From NCBI RefSeq assembly GCF_020906515.1, contig NC_085849.1:4402001-4466000 (forward strand): a stretch of 64,000 nt of DNA, given 5' to 3'. The notes under the pieces were generated by a model, which did not search any database, was not told the DNA's origin, and saw only the letters and a list, made by a program, of their open reading frames with translations. The position numbers and the translations under genes were made by a program. Positions 1 to 11,987 of this stretch are shown one piece after another; positions within the stretch are counted from its first letter, which is position 1; the number at the start of each line of letters is the position of its first letter. Source of the stretch: Vanrija pseudolonga (Eukaryota > Basidiomycota > Tremellomycetes > Trichosporonales > Trichosporonaceae).

Positions 1-151
1 GACACGAGCTCACCCACGGCGCAGCTTCGGCGTCCGCTTGGAAGACTACCCCGTCGCACATGGCGTGTTCACTCGCGTCTCTGCACTGCCGGAGTTTGTG
101 AGCGCCGACTGGCGACACCAGCCCGACACGCCAGACGAGTTCAAGGCGTAG
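1..151 (+). CDS. maleylacetoacetate isomerase (zeta-class GST), 3' end only
   Basis: Only the last 49 codons are inside the window (frame starting at base 2, TAG at 149-151). The peptide contains FGVRLEDYPV, then LPEFVSADWRHQPDTPDEF. The RQPDTP-like tail after a short helix is typical of the C-terminus of zeta-class glutathione transferases, the maleylacetoacetate isomerases of phenylalanine/tyrosine catabolism, which convert 4-maleylacetoacetate to 4-fumarylacetoacetate with glutathione as cofactor. The N-terminal thioredoxin fold and the SSCX(W/R) active site lie upstream of the window, so activity cannot be judged. The family call rests on this tail only; another zeta-like GST is the main alternative. 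Confidence 0.72.
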   Translation, partial: TRAHPRRSFGVRLEDYPVAHGVFTRVSALPEFVSADWRHQPDTPDEFKA

Positions 152-1293
152 CGTGCGCCGCGGAGTGTGGTGGGGAGGTGACTTGTCGAGGTCGTCTGTG
201 TGGGGACCCCAAGCTGTCGCGACATTCCGGATTGTATTGCATGCCACGCCATGCTCGGGGCTCGCCGATGCATGCACAATCAATGGCTCACGCTCGCGCT
301 CGCTCAATCACATGCCTCGTGCGACTCGTGGCGCGTCCGAGGCGGCGGCATGGCGCGGGGCTCAATTCAAAGTGTGGTTTGTTGTGCTCCCCATTGGCTG
401 AGGCCGAGGGGGGCGGAAAATGCGCAGCGGAGCGCGGCGGCGTTGGGACGGGGATATGGCTGTCGTTGTCGTTGGGAACGCTGAGAGTGAGAGCATGTGA
501 GTGAGTGTCGACGGCAACGAGGAACAATAACAGTGTACAGTACGACCATGTCCGCTGCATCTCCGCTGTGGGTGTTGTGATCATGAGGTGTGTCAGGGAC
601 GAGGGACGGACGTCATGCCGCCGATGCCGATGCTGGTGAGTATCGAGGCGGGCAGGCCTGGGGGGGGGCGGGGGGACGAGGGCAGTAGGGCAGAAGGAGA
701 CAGGGCAGGAGAGCGGTGATTGACCGTCCGTGGAGCGGGGCTGAAGTGTGTCAGTTGTTAGTTGGTTAGTGGCTGGGTCGAAGCATTCATTAGCTTGGCT
801 CGCTTGTCAGTCGCCGCCGAGAGAGAAGGAAGGAGACAAAAAAAAACAGAGTTTGAGATGCGACAAGAGATCGACAGGGAGCAGCAGCAAGAGAGGATCA
901 CGAGGGAGGTAGGTGGTGGCTGGGGTTGCGTGGTGCTGGTCATCCATCCTTCGGCCCCACTTTAAACAACAACACACACACCATCATCATCATCATCATC
1001 ATCTTTGCATCCCAAGTGGCCATCTCCTCCTCCTCCTCCTCGTCCTCCTCCTCCTCGTCCGCTTTGTGCACCATGCTGCGTGCTTGACGCGCCACTGGAG
1101 ATTTCTTGTGACAAGTCTTACGAGTACGACGTCATTTTCAACTGCTCCTCCTCCCCGCGGCAGCAGCACCCACCCACCACCCACCACCTCCCTCCCTCCC
1201 CTCCCGCCCCCCCCCGCCGCGGCGACCCCGACACTCCTCCGACCCGTCAACAGACTTGCAACATTACATCTTTGCCACCACACACTCACCACC
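152..1293. promoter_or_regulatory. intergenic and 5' region of the histidine kinase gene
   Basis: About 1.1 kb between the isomerase stop and the kinase start. The open frames here are low complexity and overlap in several frames, so none is called. The last 330 bases are strongly pyrimidine-biased (1020-1210), with a CAT trinucleotide run at 981-1003 and runs of CTC/CTT. Such tracts are common in fungal core promoters and 5' leaders. No clear TATA box was found close to the ATG. Confidence 0.4.
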
Positions 1294-4200
1294 ATGCTGC
1301 CCTCAGCAGACGACTACAAGGCCCACGGCCTGTACAACGTCGAGCTGGACCCAGACACGGGGCTGTGCGACCCGCCGACGGGCGCCTGGCTGTCGGGCTT
1401 TGCACGCCTCGTCCCCACCCCGGCTTACCCGCTCATCGAAGACAAGGACAAGGACCACGACAAGCACTCGACGACAGCAGGCGACAAGCACTCGAGCGTC
1501 GGCTCGCTCGCCGTCGCCGTCAGCCCGTACCCGCCCTGCTCGGCAGAAATGGCCACGGTCCACTCTGCGTCCATGTCGTCGATTGACGACTCGAGCTCGG
1601 CTGGTCCAAGTAAGAAGTCGGCGTTTCGGAGGACATCAATCTCGGCCCAGGCGGGGTCGCGTGTCCGCTTCCAGTGCGTACAGAGCCAAGTCTGTTGCTG
1701 GTCAGTGCTAACATTGCTTCAGCTTTTGCCCCCATGGAGACTCGCAATGTAAGCAGCACAAGCCGGCAGGCAGGCAGTCACCACCTCGCATCGGTCGCTT
1801 ACTAACTCTTCCTTAGCCGCAGCATACTTTCGCCGCACATGCCAGGTCAAGGCGCTCGATACCGTCAGCGATATTGGCGAGCGGCCATGGGCGGCCATGA
1901 GCGTCGACAACAGCCAGGCCGACGACGACGTGCCAATACCAGAGTCGTCGCCGCCCCTCTCCGAGACGGCGACGACGACGACATACCGCCGCTACCAGGT
2001 CCACCTGCGCTTCCTCGCCTGGTGGGAGGACGACCTGGGCCTCTGGGTCATTCTCCAAGCGGAGGAAGTGCACACCCTCGAGATGCTGAGCGGCGCGTGG
2101 GGCGACGTCGTTGGTCACTCTTGGCCGCAGCCTTACGAGACAAGGGTGAACGGCGGCAGCGTCGGCGGCGGCAGCGGCTCTTCGGCGCCGGATATCGACA
2201 CGCCGCGCGCGACAGTCACGACAAACCCATTGGCGTTCGTGCCTCTCGACCACCCCGTCGGCTATGGGGGCAGCGTCGGCGGCTCTGTGACGAATGGAGG
2301 AGGAGCACCGTTCGAGTCGCCCAAACTTGGGCCAATCTGCTGGGCAGACGCCTGTGACCTCCTTTATCAATGTGTTGCGTGCCTCCAGGCGCTGCACGAC
2401 CGGCACATCTCGCTCAACTGGTGCCATCCAAAGTGTTTCGCCGTCATCAACGGCCGCGTGGTCGTCAACCGCTTCTGGCACATTACAGCCATGCCGGGCT
2501 TCTCGCTGCCGCACTATCTTTCGCCGGCGCTGGCAGCGTCGACGCTGTTCACGCGCGAGCCGCTCGACCACAGCTCGTCCAACCTGACCGAAGAGTTTGT
2601 CTTCCGCCACCTCCGCTACCTCGCCCCCGAGGCCGCCATCTCCAGGCGCGTGTCCCACAGCAACGACATTTACGGCTGGGGCGTGCTGGCCTACGAGCTG
2701 CTGACGGGAGATACGATTGACGGCGGGCCTGATACGCCTGATCTCCATGAGGTCGATCTGCTCGCCGACGTGCACAGACACGTCACGAACGAGGTCACCC
2801 CGCCCGCAGAGTACCTCGAGCGCATGGTCGGCATGGGCGGCCGCGACACGGCGCTTGATATGCCGCCAAAGCAGCTGTCCGACATCATTATGCGCGCATT
2901 GGCAAAGGACCCAGAGGACCGGTATCACCGCCTCGACGGGCTCGCGTACGATCTGCGCAAGTTGTCCCAAATCGTCCGCGCGAACGGCGACCTGTCAAAG
3001 TTTACCGTCGGCGAGGTAGACAGAATGTCGCGCTTCAGCCTGCCCCGGACCACGATTGAGCGTCAGCCGCACCGCGACGCGCTGGACGCGGCATTCGACG
3101 TCCTCCAGCAAGACTCGTCGCAGAGCAGCATTGTGTGCGTATGGGGACAAAGCGGTACCGGCAAGACGCGCCTCGTCGAGGACTGGGCCAGCGTGCTCGA
3201 GGAGGCCAACCGCGGCCGCAAGTGTCTCGTCGGCCGCGCGAGACCAGACGAGCACGTGAAGAAGCCGCTCGCGAGCTTTGTCCAGATCTTCCAGTCCCTC
3301 CTCGACAGAGTGCTCACAGACCCGCGCGAGGACGCAAAGGAGTGGCTGCGCAAGATGAAGGCGGCGCTTGGGTCCCAGTGGATGTTCTTTGCCGGGCTCT
3401 TGTCGCAGGATGCGCGCCGGCTGATTGGCGACGATACCCAAGCAAGGGCACGGAGCATAGACGTGAGTGAGCAGCAATTTGGGCAGCGCTGACGATGGCA
3501 AAGTGGGAAAACTTCCTCGTCGCGTTTCGGTCTTGGTCCCGGAGACTGCTCCAGCTCTTCGCCACCCGAGAGCGGCCCCTCATCCTCGTCATCGACGACT
3601 CACAGTGGCTCGCGGCGGACGAGGTGGAGATGTGAGTGGTGGCCGTGCCAGAGCCTGGCGCTGACAACCAAGCTGGCGCCACATCATCGACGGATCCCAG
3701 CCTCTCAACCACGTCCTCGTAATCTCACTATTGCGCACGAATGAACCCCCCGCCCCCTCAAACCTCCTCTCCATCAGCTCAACCACCATCGAGGTCAAGA
3801 GACTATCCGAAGACGGCGTGGCCCAGTTCATCGGCACATGTCTCAACGGCCGCGTCTCGACCTCAAGCGAGGCCATTGTCAGCTTCCTGTACGGCGAAAC
3901 GGGTGGCAGCCCGCTCTTCCTCCGCACCCTCATGACTACGCTCGTAAAGGAGGGCGTGGTGGCGTTCGACTATGACAGCCTGCAGTGGCGTTTTGACCTT
4001 GTCTCCCTGCAGTCACACCTCTCGGATACTGGCTTCGACGCCTACCTCGAGGGTGTAATGCGGCGACTGCCAGCCGATGTACAGCAGCTCCTCATTGTAA
4101 GTCACTCAAAGGTGTGCGTCCGCTGACAACCAGTTGCTCTCTCGCCTCCCCTCTGCTGGCTTCCCACTCCGCCTGCTTGCTATGGCTCTGGACAAGACAC

Positions 4201-7200
4201 CAGCAGAGACCGACAACATTGCCCAGCTCGCCGTGTCCGCCGGTGCACTCACAGTGCGCAACGGCACTGTAAGATTCACGCACGATAGACAGAAGGTGGG
4301 TTGTGAGCTTTTGACATCCGTGCTGACACGACCAGATGGCCGCGTACCGCCTCATCCCCCTGGCCGAGGCTGGTACGATGCACCAGCGCTTGTTCAAGTT
4401 CCTGTCGCTGCCCGACCTGCTCGGCGACTATGTCTTTGACGCTGTCGAGCACGCCTTGACCGCCAGAGATCTCGGGACGGCCGTCGCCGAAACGCACGTC
4501 ATCCTGCGCTTGCTCCTCGACGCCGCGCAGAGAGCCGCTTCGTCGGCCAGCTTCACGTCGGCAAAGCACTACGTCGACCATGCCACACGCATCGTCGAGG
4601 AGACTGGCGGTATCGACGGGTGGATCAACTCGCACCGCACAATGTACTTTCGCTACGTGCGCCTGGAAACCGAGATTTCCAGCGTCTTTCACGAGCACGC
4701 TGTTGCGTTCGACCTGGTGGGTACTATGGGGAATGACAGGTGCTGACAAAGCTAGCTGGAACAAATCAAGCCCTATTGCGAGACGTCGTTGGAGAAGATC
4801 AGCACTGCGACGCTGCTGGTGAGGCAACTCATCGCTGCGAACAAGCATCATGTTGCGGTGGAACGCCTGCTTGAAACTCTCGACGAGTTCGGCTACAATC
4901 CCGAGAACCCTACTTCTGTCAAGCTGTGGAGGCCGATGACGGCAGCAGATGTTGAACAGCTCAGCGACGAGCTTGTCGACGAACCTGACGGCGAGGAGAC
5001 TGAGCTCACGCTCATCATGTCGCTGATTGCGTACGCCGGTCCCACAATCTACATAACCTTGCCCGAGCGCAGGCACAACCTGTTCATCCTCGGCCTGTCG
5101 GTCATCAAGGCACATGGAAAGATCCACGAGGGCTCAGGCTACATTCTGTCGGTGCACTCGATCACCAACCACGACGCCCCGGTCCAGTATGCGCTCATGA
5201 TCTTGAGCAAGCGTGTCGCTCGCCTTCGCCCCAACAGATTCCTCACCAGCGCCGCGCTCATCGCGAACGCGTCTCAGTCGCATCGCTTCATGCCCCTGGC
5301 CCAGGTCGGTGAAGCGATGGAGCAGGCGTTCGAGTCGTCATTCACGCTCGGCGACTACGAGATTGCCTGCTATGTTGGAGCACTCGACCTCGCCGCGAGG
5401 CTGTTTGACGTCACTCCTGTCGCCTGGGACATTGTGTCGAGACGATACGAACTCGTCAAGGCCTACTCGACCCTGTCGCACCGTGGCCTCGTCAACATCC
5501 CGCTGCAGTACGGCGAATGCTTGTCGCGCATCAACAAGTTTGGCCAGCCATGGGACCTCGAGGGGTCCTTCTTTGGTGTCAGCGAGCTCGAGGCCATCAG
5601 CGGCCTCGCACTTCACCAGGGCGTGTTCCACACCTTTACGTTGCGCCTCAAGCTCATGTACAACGCACCCGAGGCTGAAATCAGAGCCAGCTTCAAGTTG
5701 CTCGAACAGACGGTCGAGTCGATGGAGGGACTCATCTTTGGCCACGAAGGTCTGTTCCTCCTCGCGGTCGCCGAGATCCGCCTCGATCTCCCCGATCACT
5801 GGGTCTCCAAGGTGACAGAGTTCTTCAACCGCTACGCGCAATACACCGAGGATGTTCAAGATCGCATCTCGTTCCTCAAGGCCTTGCCGCTACTCAAGGC
5901 CGAGACGATGCACCAAGTGCTGGAGCCCTTCGAGGCGACTGTGCAGGCGTTCGACGCCCGCGGTAACAACATGCTCTCCGGGTGGCTCAACTATTGGATG
6001 TCGGACGAGATTGTACGTCGATTCCAATCGCCCAAGCTCGCCGAAGGGTTTATCCGTGCTTCCTTTGAAGCATACCACAAGCACGAGGCGTGGGGTCTGT
6101 GCCAGATGATCCAGGACAGGTGGCCCAGCAACACTCCCGACATGACCCTGCCGCGCCGCGGGCCGGCCGAGGCGTTCTCCACCGACAACATCATGCCTCC
6201 GCTCCATAGACCGTCGCTCTCCGGGGTGAGCGAGGCACACCAGTCGTCCAAGCCGACAGAGGATACGAGAGCCTCGGAGACGGTCATGTCCAACGACAAC
6301 CTGGACACGCTTACGTGAGTACTCTCTGATTTGTGACATTACTGACAGGTAGTCTTATGCGCTCGTCCCTCGCCCTTGCGCAGGAGAAGGACAGTCTGGT
6401 GCTGCTCGGTACGCTGCTCCGAATCCTGTGCCAGTTTGCGCGCTGCGACTATGCTGCGATTGGCCTCTGCGACGAGGAGGACAGGTCCATCCTCCGACTC
6501 AAGGCTGCTGGTCCGTTCCAGCGAATCGTGGCGTACGACCTCGACATCAGCGACGACGCCTCACAGGCTGTGTGTCCGGCTACCATTATGCTGCACGTTG
6601 CACGCACGGGTATTGTGAGTAGCGCGTCAGTGGTGCTTGTTGCTCACCCCCGCAGCCAATCACCAAACCCGCAAAGGTGTCACGTCTTAGAAGCGATCCG
6701 TTCTACAATGAACGCCAGCCACGCGCGCTGTTATGCCTGCCCATCATCAACCAGGGCGTGCAATCCGGTGTCATTCTCTTGCTGTCTATGACGTCGGCTA
6801 GTGCTGCACTCCAGTCGGAGCAGGCACGCGAGGTTGTCAGCACCCTGGCGACCTTTGCGTACATCATCCACCTGCACCACGCGTTCGCCCGCAGACTCAA
6901 GGCTGAAGTGACGCAGCGAACGAGAGAGCTGACAGCTGCACTGCAAGCCAAGACGCACTTCTTGTCGCAGTGCAGTCACGAGCTCCGCAGCCCGCTCGCG
7001 GCCATCATGGGCTTGACGTCTGTGCTCGAAGCCAGCCCGGGCTTGTCGACAATCCAGCGCGAGCACCTTCAGACGATCCTTGCTAGTGGCCAGGACCTCT
7101 TGTCGCTCATCAGCAACATTCTCGACCACTCCAAGCTCGAGTCCAACTCGGTTCTCCTCGAGCATATTGCGTTCAACGTCCGTGACGTTGTCGAGTCGGC

Positions 7201-8826
7201 GCTGGACACGATTGCGCCCGTCGCCCAGTCCAAGACGGTCGAGCTCACCCCGCTTAGCATGTTCAAGAATGATCCTCCGGGCCTCATCGGCGACCCCTTC
7301 AGAGTCAAGCAGGTACTCCTCAACTTGCTGTCCAATGCCGTCAAGTTTACACCCCCTGGTGGCAAGAACAGGAAGACTGCCCGTGTCACTGTGGAGCGGT
7401 CCTGGGCCCCACTCGACAAGGCCCGCATCAAGATCAGACTGACGATTACGGACACTGTGAGTGCAGTGTCAAGCGTACGACTCTAACCCCACCAGGGCGT
7501 CGGCATCCCCCCATCCAAGTTGCACAAGCTATTCAAGAGCTTTTCGCAAGTTGACGAATCGATCACGAGGTCGTACGGCGGCAGCGGCTTGGGCCTGGTC
7601 ATCTCACGCGATCTCGCCAGGTTGTTGGGCGGCGACTGTACCGTCGAGTCCGAGTTTGGCAAGGGCTCCACCTTTACGTTCACCTTCATCGCCATGCGGG
7701 ACCCCGCCTGGAAGCCGATGCCGCTGAGAAAATTCCCCACAGAGCAAAGGTGCTGGATCCTCTCGGCGAAAGATATGGTCTGGGGCGTGCTGCTCGAGGA
7801 AGACTTGAAGGAGTTCAACTGCGACCCAACGCGCTTTACCGACGATGTGCAGCTCGCGCTGCAGAAAGGCACGGCCAACGGACTCAATTCCGGCCAGTTT
7901 TACGACCTCCTGCTGCTTGACACGACGGTGCTCGATCGCGATATTCTGGCCCAGATGCACAAGCTCCAGCCGAATGCCCAGGTACGCCTCGCCGTGACGA
8001 TCTATGACGGCATGGTCGCGACCGTCGCGACTTCCGTGACCTTGACCATTGCGGCTGACCACCACCCCCCAGTTCTTCTATGTGTCCCGTGCGACTCAAA
8101 TATCGTCTGACATGGAGAAGCTGCAGATTCCGGTAAGTACACCATGCCCCACCATGCCAAAGGCCACAGTTGACGTCTTCAAGCGCGACCACATCCTTGC
8201 CAGACCCCTCAAGTTTAAGTCGATCTACGAGACGATCCTGCCCGCGCCAGCTGACGGTCGTACCAAGGCCGCCAAGTTGACGCGCAAGAAGTTTAACAAG
8301 AACCTGGGCAAGGAAAAGCCACTCGAGGTGCTGGTGGTGGACGACTCGGCGACCAACATTGCCGTCTGCTGCCGCATCCTCGAGCTGTGGGGCTACAACA
8401 ATGTCGACTCTGCCGCCGACGGCCTGCAGGCTGTTGAGGCTGCCGAGAGGAAGCGCTACGACCTGATCCTGCTGGATCTGCAAATGCCCGTGCTCGATGG
8501 CTTTGGGGCGCTTCAGCGAATCCAAACAAGTCCGCTGGCCGGCGAGCCCTGTTGCGTGTCATTGTCTGCGAATGTTGACAAGGTGGGTGGGAGCGGAGTG
8601 CGCGGCGCCGTCACTGACACGAGTGTAGGCCACCCAATCGCGTTGCATCGACGCTGGCTTTTTTGGCGTGCTCACCAAGCCTGTCGACATCCCGCGTCTG
8701 GGTGAGATCTTAGCTCAAGTCTACGAGGTCCGACGCGGGTCTCAGGCGACGTCGGCATCCATCACGCGTATCGGCACGCCTGCCGAACAGCAATTGCTGT
8801 CGGCCACGCCTCAGCCAACGCCATGA
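1294..8826 (+). CDS. hybrid histidine kinase with N-terminal pseudokinase and P-loop ATPase (group X-like)
   Basis: A phosphorelay sensor of about 2,300 aa. Exons read: 1294-1674, 1723-1748, 1817-3462, 3504-3631, 3673-4096, 4134-4295, 4336-4716, 4756-6314, 6353-6614, 6656-7456, 7496-7981, 8073-8132, 8184-8582, 8629-8826. Domain order: protein-kinase-like region (about aa 300-515) with APE-like LAPEA, but NWCHPKCF where HRDLKPxN should be and no DFG, hence probably a pseudokinase; P-loop GQSGTGKT (about 580) with Walker B LILVIDD; a long helical region; GAF (about 1575-1725); HisKA H box SHELRSP (His near 1765); HATPase with N box [11 protein letters not shown] and GGSGLGL; receiver with VVDD, phospho-Asp in LLDLQMP and TKP. 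This matches the Mak2/Mak3/Chk1 type of fungal kinases (peroxide or stress sensing), here without an obvious PAS domain. All exon phases agree except the first two small exons, which are one base out, so the N-terminus is uncertain. Confidence 0.88.
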
Positions 8827-9006
8827 CGACGGGCCGGGCGTGTAACAAACCCCCCTACATTGTAAAAAGACTCCTCCTTTCCATTTGTATTGGCGGCACA
8901 GAGCCGATCGCAACTCATCACCACCCTGCATAGTCATAACCAAACACACACATCACTGCGCACCGACCGACAGGTGCTGCCCATCATGCATACTAGATTA
9001 GTGTAA

Positions 9007-9031
9007 GGGGTCGGGGGTCGGGGGTCGGGGG
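9007..9031 (+). repeat. four-run G tract, G-quadruplex motif
   Basis: Four consecutive runs of four to five G separated each time by the dinucleotide TC. The spacing satisfies the simple G4 rule (G3+ N1-7, four times) on the plus strand. It sits about 180 bp after the stop of the histidine kinase and could lie in its 3' end or terminator region. Folding is predicted from the pattern only. Confidence 0.6.
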
Positions 9032-10334
9032 TGACGAGGGAGAGGGAGGGGAAGTGGGATAGGGGAGGAGGGAGAGTCGGTCGGCGAGTTACGGCCTGCG
9101 CGGCGAGGACCTCGTTGCTGAGGAGCGGGGGCAGCGGACCGTCGTCGTATGTGCGTGTGTGCGTGCTCCACTCGACAGCCTTCGCTTGCAACACGAGGTG
9201 CGCGAGGTGCGTTGCGTGCGCATGGCGCGCTCGGCGCCGGCCGGCCAGACCAGACCGAGGGACGACCGGGCACAACCCGACCGCAGCAGCGGAGGAGGTG
9301 TTAGTTGGGTCGAGATAATCTATCGCCGAGGGTAGTAGGAGCTGCAGGCGAGCTAGAGCAGGGGGCAGGCTTTATCGAGCAACAGCAACCACCGAGGCAG
9401 ACGTCATCGGGTACTCCGATCCCCCGCCCGGCGCCTGGCCTGCGTCGCCTCGCCCCAGCGTCCACTCGCAAGTGGTTGCGTTAATTCGCGCGGCCGTGCT
9501 CGCATCGTTGCCGAGTGGAGCAGGGCTGCTGTCAGGTTAGGTTGCCTAGGTTAGGATTGTAGGGCCAGCAGCGGCAGGCAAGGGTTAGTAGAGTGGACCG
9601 GGTCAAATGGGGTCGGCTGACAATAACAACAACAACTGCACTGAAAAAAAGTTGGGCGGGTGGCGAATCGGCCCTCGTTGACCTCGTTTGCCTTGAACGG
9701 CTGCCTGGTCGTGTTTGTTGCAAGCTTGGTGCTCCTTCATGCATGTAACGCACTCGAGCGTCGAGCGTAGCTGAAACAAGCACTACAATAAGTACTTACT
9801 TGTATGCAGCTGCACCACCCCAGCAGCAGCACCAAAGCCCCAGCCAGCATACCTCGCAGCCCGCACGCCCGACGGCACACGGAATGATGACGTTAACCCA
9901 CGTCGCCTTTGGGCTTAGGGCGAGCAAGTCGACGGCACCAGCGCAGAGACGAGCGTTATCAGCCTTCCTTGAGCAGCGACGTAGCCCCCGCCCTCGGCAT
10001 TCTATTCAGTGCTTTGTTGCTGCTTGTGGTGGTGTGCCGCGCGGGCGGCCGCGCAGGTGGTGCAGGGGGTGCAGGTGACTGACTACTGGCTTTGTGCTGC
10101 TTGCTGGGCTTGGTGCTCGCCCTCACGCCCCCGCCCACCGCGTCGGCCGGCCGCGGGTGGTGAGCACCCGCCTGACTACAGCCCACTACCACCCCCCTCT
10201 GAGCCGCCTACAGCCTGCCTGCCTGCTGCTTGCTGACTGATGACGCAGGCTGACCTCAGCGAGTTAGACCGTCGCGATGCCAGCAGCAGTAAAAACTGAC
10301 CTCTGGCCCCCGCTGCACCACTCACTAGCCTACG

Positions 10335-10340
10335 TATAAA
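10335..10340 (+). promoter_or_regulatory. TATA box of the MARVEL-like gene
   Basis: TATAAA about 105 bp upstream of the ATG at 10443, in the context tacgTATAAAgctcg. The distance fits a transcript start with a leader of 40-70 nt. A canonical TATA box suggests strong or regulated expression of this small membrane protein gene. Confidence 0.5.
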
Positions 10341-10442
10341 GCTCGCTGGTGTTGTGCGCATCGTTCTCACCCACCAAGCATCAATCCCGCATCACCCGCA
10401 TCCACCGCATTTTCACGCATCGAGTAAAGCATCTTTAATACA

Positions 10443-11118
10443 ATGGTCGCCAAGAACCACGGACAGCAGGAGGGTGAGTGTGGCGAGGGGCCAGAGTGCC
10501 TCGAGCTCGACCCCAGCTCGCCTTGGTTCGGCTCGCTGACCCTTCTTCCCAGTCGAGGCACCCACCTCGCAGCTCCAGGCCATCTTCTGGACGGGCCGCC
10601 AGCGCTTCATCTTCTCCTACTACGTCTTCTACGGCATCCTCGACGTCGCGCTCCTCGGCCTCGTGTCGTGGAACCTGCACAAGCACGGCAACACGTGGAC
10701 AAACTACCCCGACGGCATGTACTACCACGCTCTCGGCCTCGGACTGTTCACGACCATCTTCACGCTGCTGTTCACCATCTTCCACTGGGCGCTCGGCCAC
10801 CTCCTCCTCACGCTCACCTTCTTCGCGTCGGGCGTCTTCTTCGGCACCGTGGCCGGTATCCTCACCTCGACACCCTTTGGCCACGGCCTCCAGTGCAAGA
10901 ACCCCGTTGAGTCGTTCCCTCCCAAGTACCAGCCCTTCTACCACGACTGCCGCAAGGTGACCGCCACCGTCGGCCTCGCGTGGGCCCTCTTCGCCCTCTC
11001 CGTCCTCGGCTTCTTCTTCATGCTCCAGGACAAGTACTCGTGTGTCTCGAAGCGCAACCACGTCTACATCGAGTACGTCGCCCCCGAGCCCAAGAAGCAC
11101 GACGAGGAGGAGGCGTAA
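10443..11118 (+). CDS. MARVEL-like four-transmembrane protein
   Basis: A 198-aa integral membrane protein. Exon 1 is 10443-10473 (M-V-A-K-N-H-G...), the intron is 10474-10552 with a CTGAC branch site, and exon 2 is 10553-11118, with phase agreeing. Four hydrophobic segments are visible: around FIFSYYVFYGILDVALLGLV, two consecutive ones in the middle (LGLFTTIFTLLFTIFHWALG and LLLTLTFFASGVFFGTVAGI) and one near VGLAWALFALSVLGFFF. The tail is charged and cytoplasmic in style (PKKHDEEEA). Layout and length fit fungal MARVEL or Nce102-like proteins of the plasma membrane, but no family-specific motif proves this. It could equally be an uncharacterised tetraspan protein. Confidence 0.75.
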
Positions 11119-11987
11119 GGTGTGGGCGTAGGTAGGCGTGAGGAGCGATTGGCGTGGAGCAGCCGCCAGCGCCGAGGTGAACTAGTCTGAGCGATCAGCA
11201 ATGGCCCGCCTTCAGGACAGCACGATTTATCACTTTTTGTGAACCACATCTTATAATTTAATCATGCATACTTGAGTTTCATTACCTGGGGGTGCAGTGC
11301 ACGCGGGGTTGAGATGGCATTGGGCCGAGGCGAGGTGATGGCGGGGGAGTCACCGGCGAGGACATGATGGCGGCGGGCACGAACATTCGCCACACGCACC
11401 TCACCACGCTTGTACATCTCCCCCTGAAGGCGGTGTGATAAGATGCAGATAGAGATCAAGCATGCACACTCCAGCGCCTAGACTGCGGAATGCCATGTCT
11501 GACATGCACTGCATGTCGGGTCTGGCGAGTGTTATCTTCTGGCCTGGGTCTGGCGAGGCCTCGCTGTCCAGCGGCCAGACCTGCGTGGGAGGGAGGAGTC
11601 GTAGAGTTGTAGACGAGGAGGCGTCGCCCGCCCGCCCGCCCCGATCAGATCAGATCCAGTGTATCCCCCGGCCCCCTTCTGCGCGCCGGCCCCCCTGCCG
11701 ACTCCGCACTTCTCTGCGGCCACCAAGCTCTACACGCCGCGCGTTGACGAGTACATCGGTGCATTGCGGCCAAGTCGCCGCCGACTAGCATTGACCGAGG
11801 TGGTCGACGTCGACGGTGAAGAGGCTGACGTTTGGGCACTTATGTCAGCCACGTGGCTCGGCCTCGGCAATGACAGTCCCGGCCAGGCGGGGACTTGTTT
11901 GCCGGCGACATCTCGACCTCGACATCTCCATCACACCTCTTATACCTCTTGTCATACTCACCACATCACCCCCCAACACCCGCAGCC
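11119..11987. other. intergenic region
   Basis: About 870 bp between two plus-strand genes. It contains the 3' end of the membrane protein gene and, close to the next ATG, a CT-rich leader with short C-rich stretches. No additional gene is supported. The open frames are Arg/Pro-rich and lack splice-consistent extensions. Confidence 0.35.

Larger units (their letters stand above)
8827..10442. other. 1.6 kb intergenic region
   Basis: This stretch lies between the kinase stop and the start of the four-span membrane protein. No coding exon is convincing: the open frames are short, Arg/Pro/Ala-rich and overlapping. It holds a G-quadruplex-like run at 9007-9031 shortly after the kinase stop, and a TATA box at 10335-10340 that belongs to the next gene. 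Confidence 0.4.

Noticed and set aside
913-1752. A 279-codon frame covering the 5' region of the kinase
   Set aside because: Its first third is His/Leu/Pro repeat translation of the CAT and CTC tracts and its end runs through introns. The coding part starts at 1294.
1813-2970. A 385-codon minus-strand frame opposite the kinase
   Set aside because: It is the antisense shadow of a GC-rich coding exon. The plus frame has kinase-like motifs and splice support.
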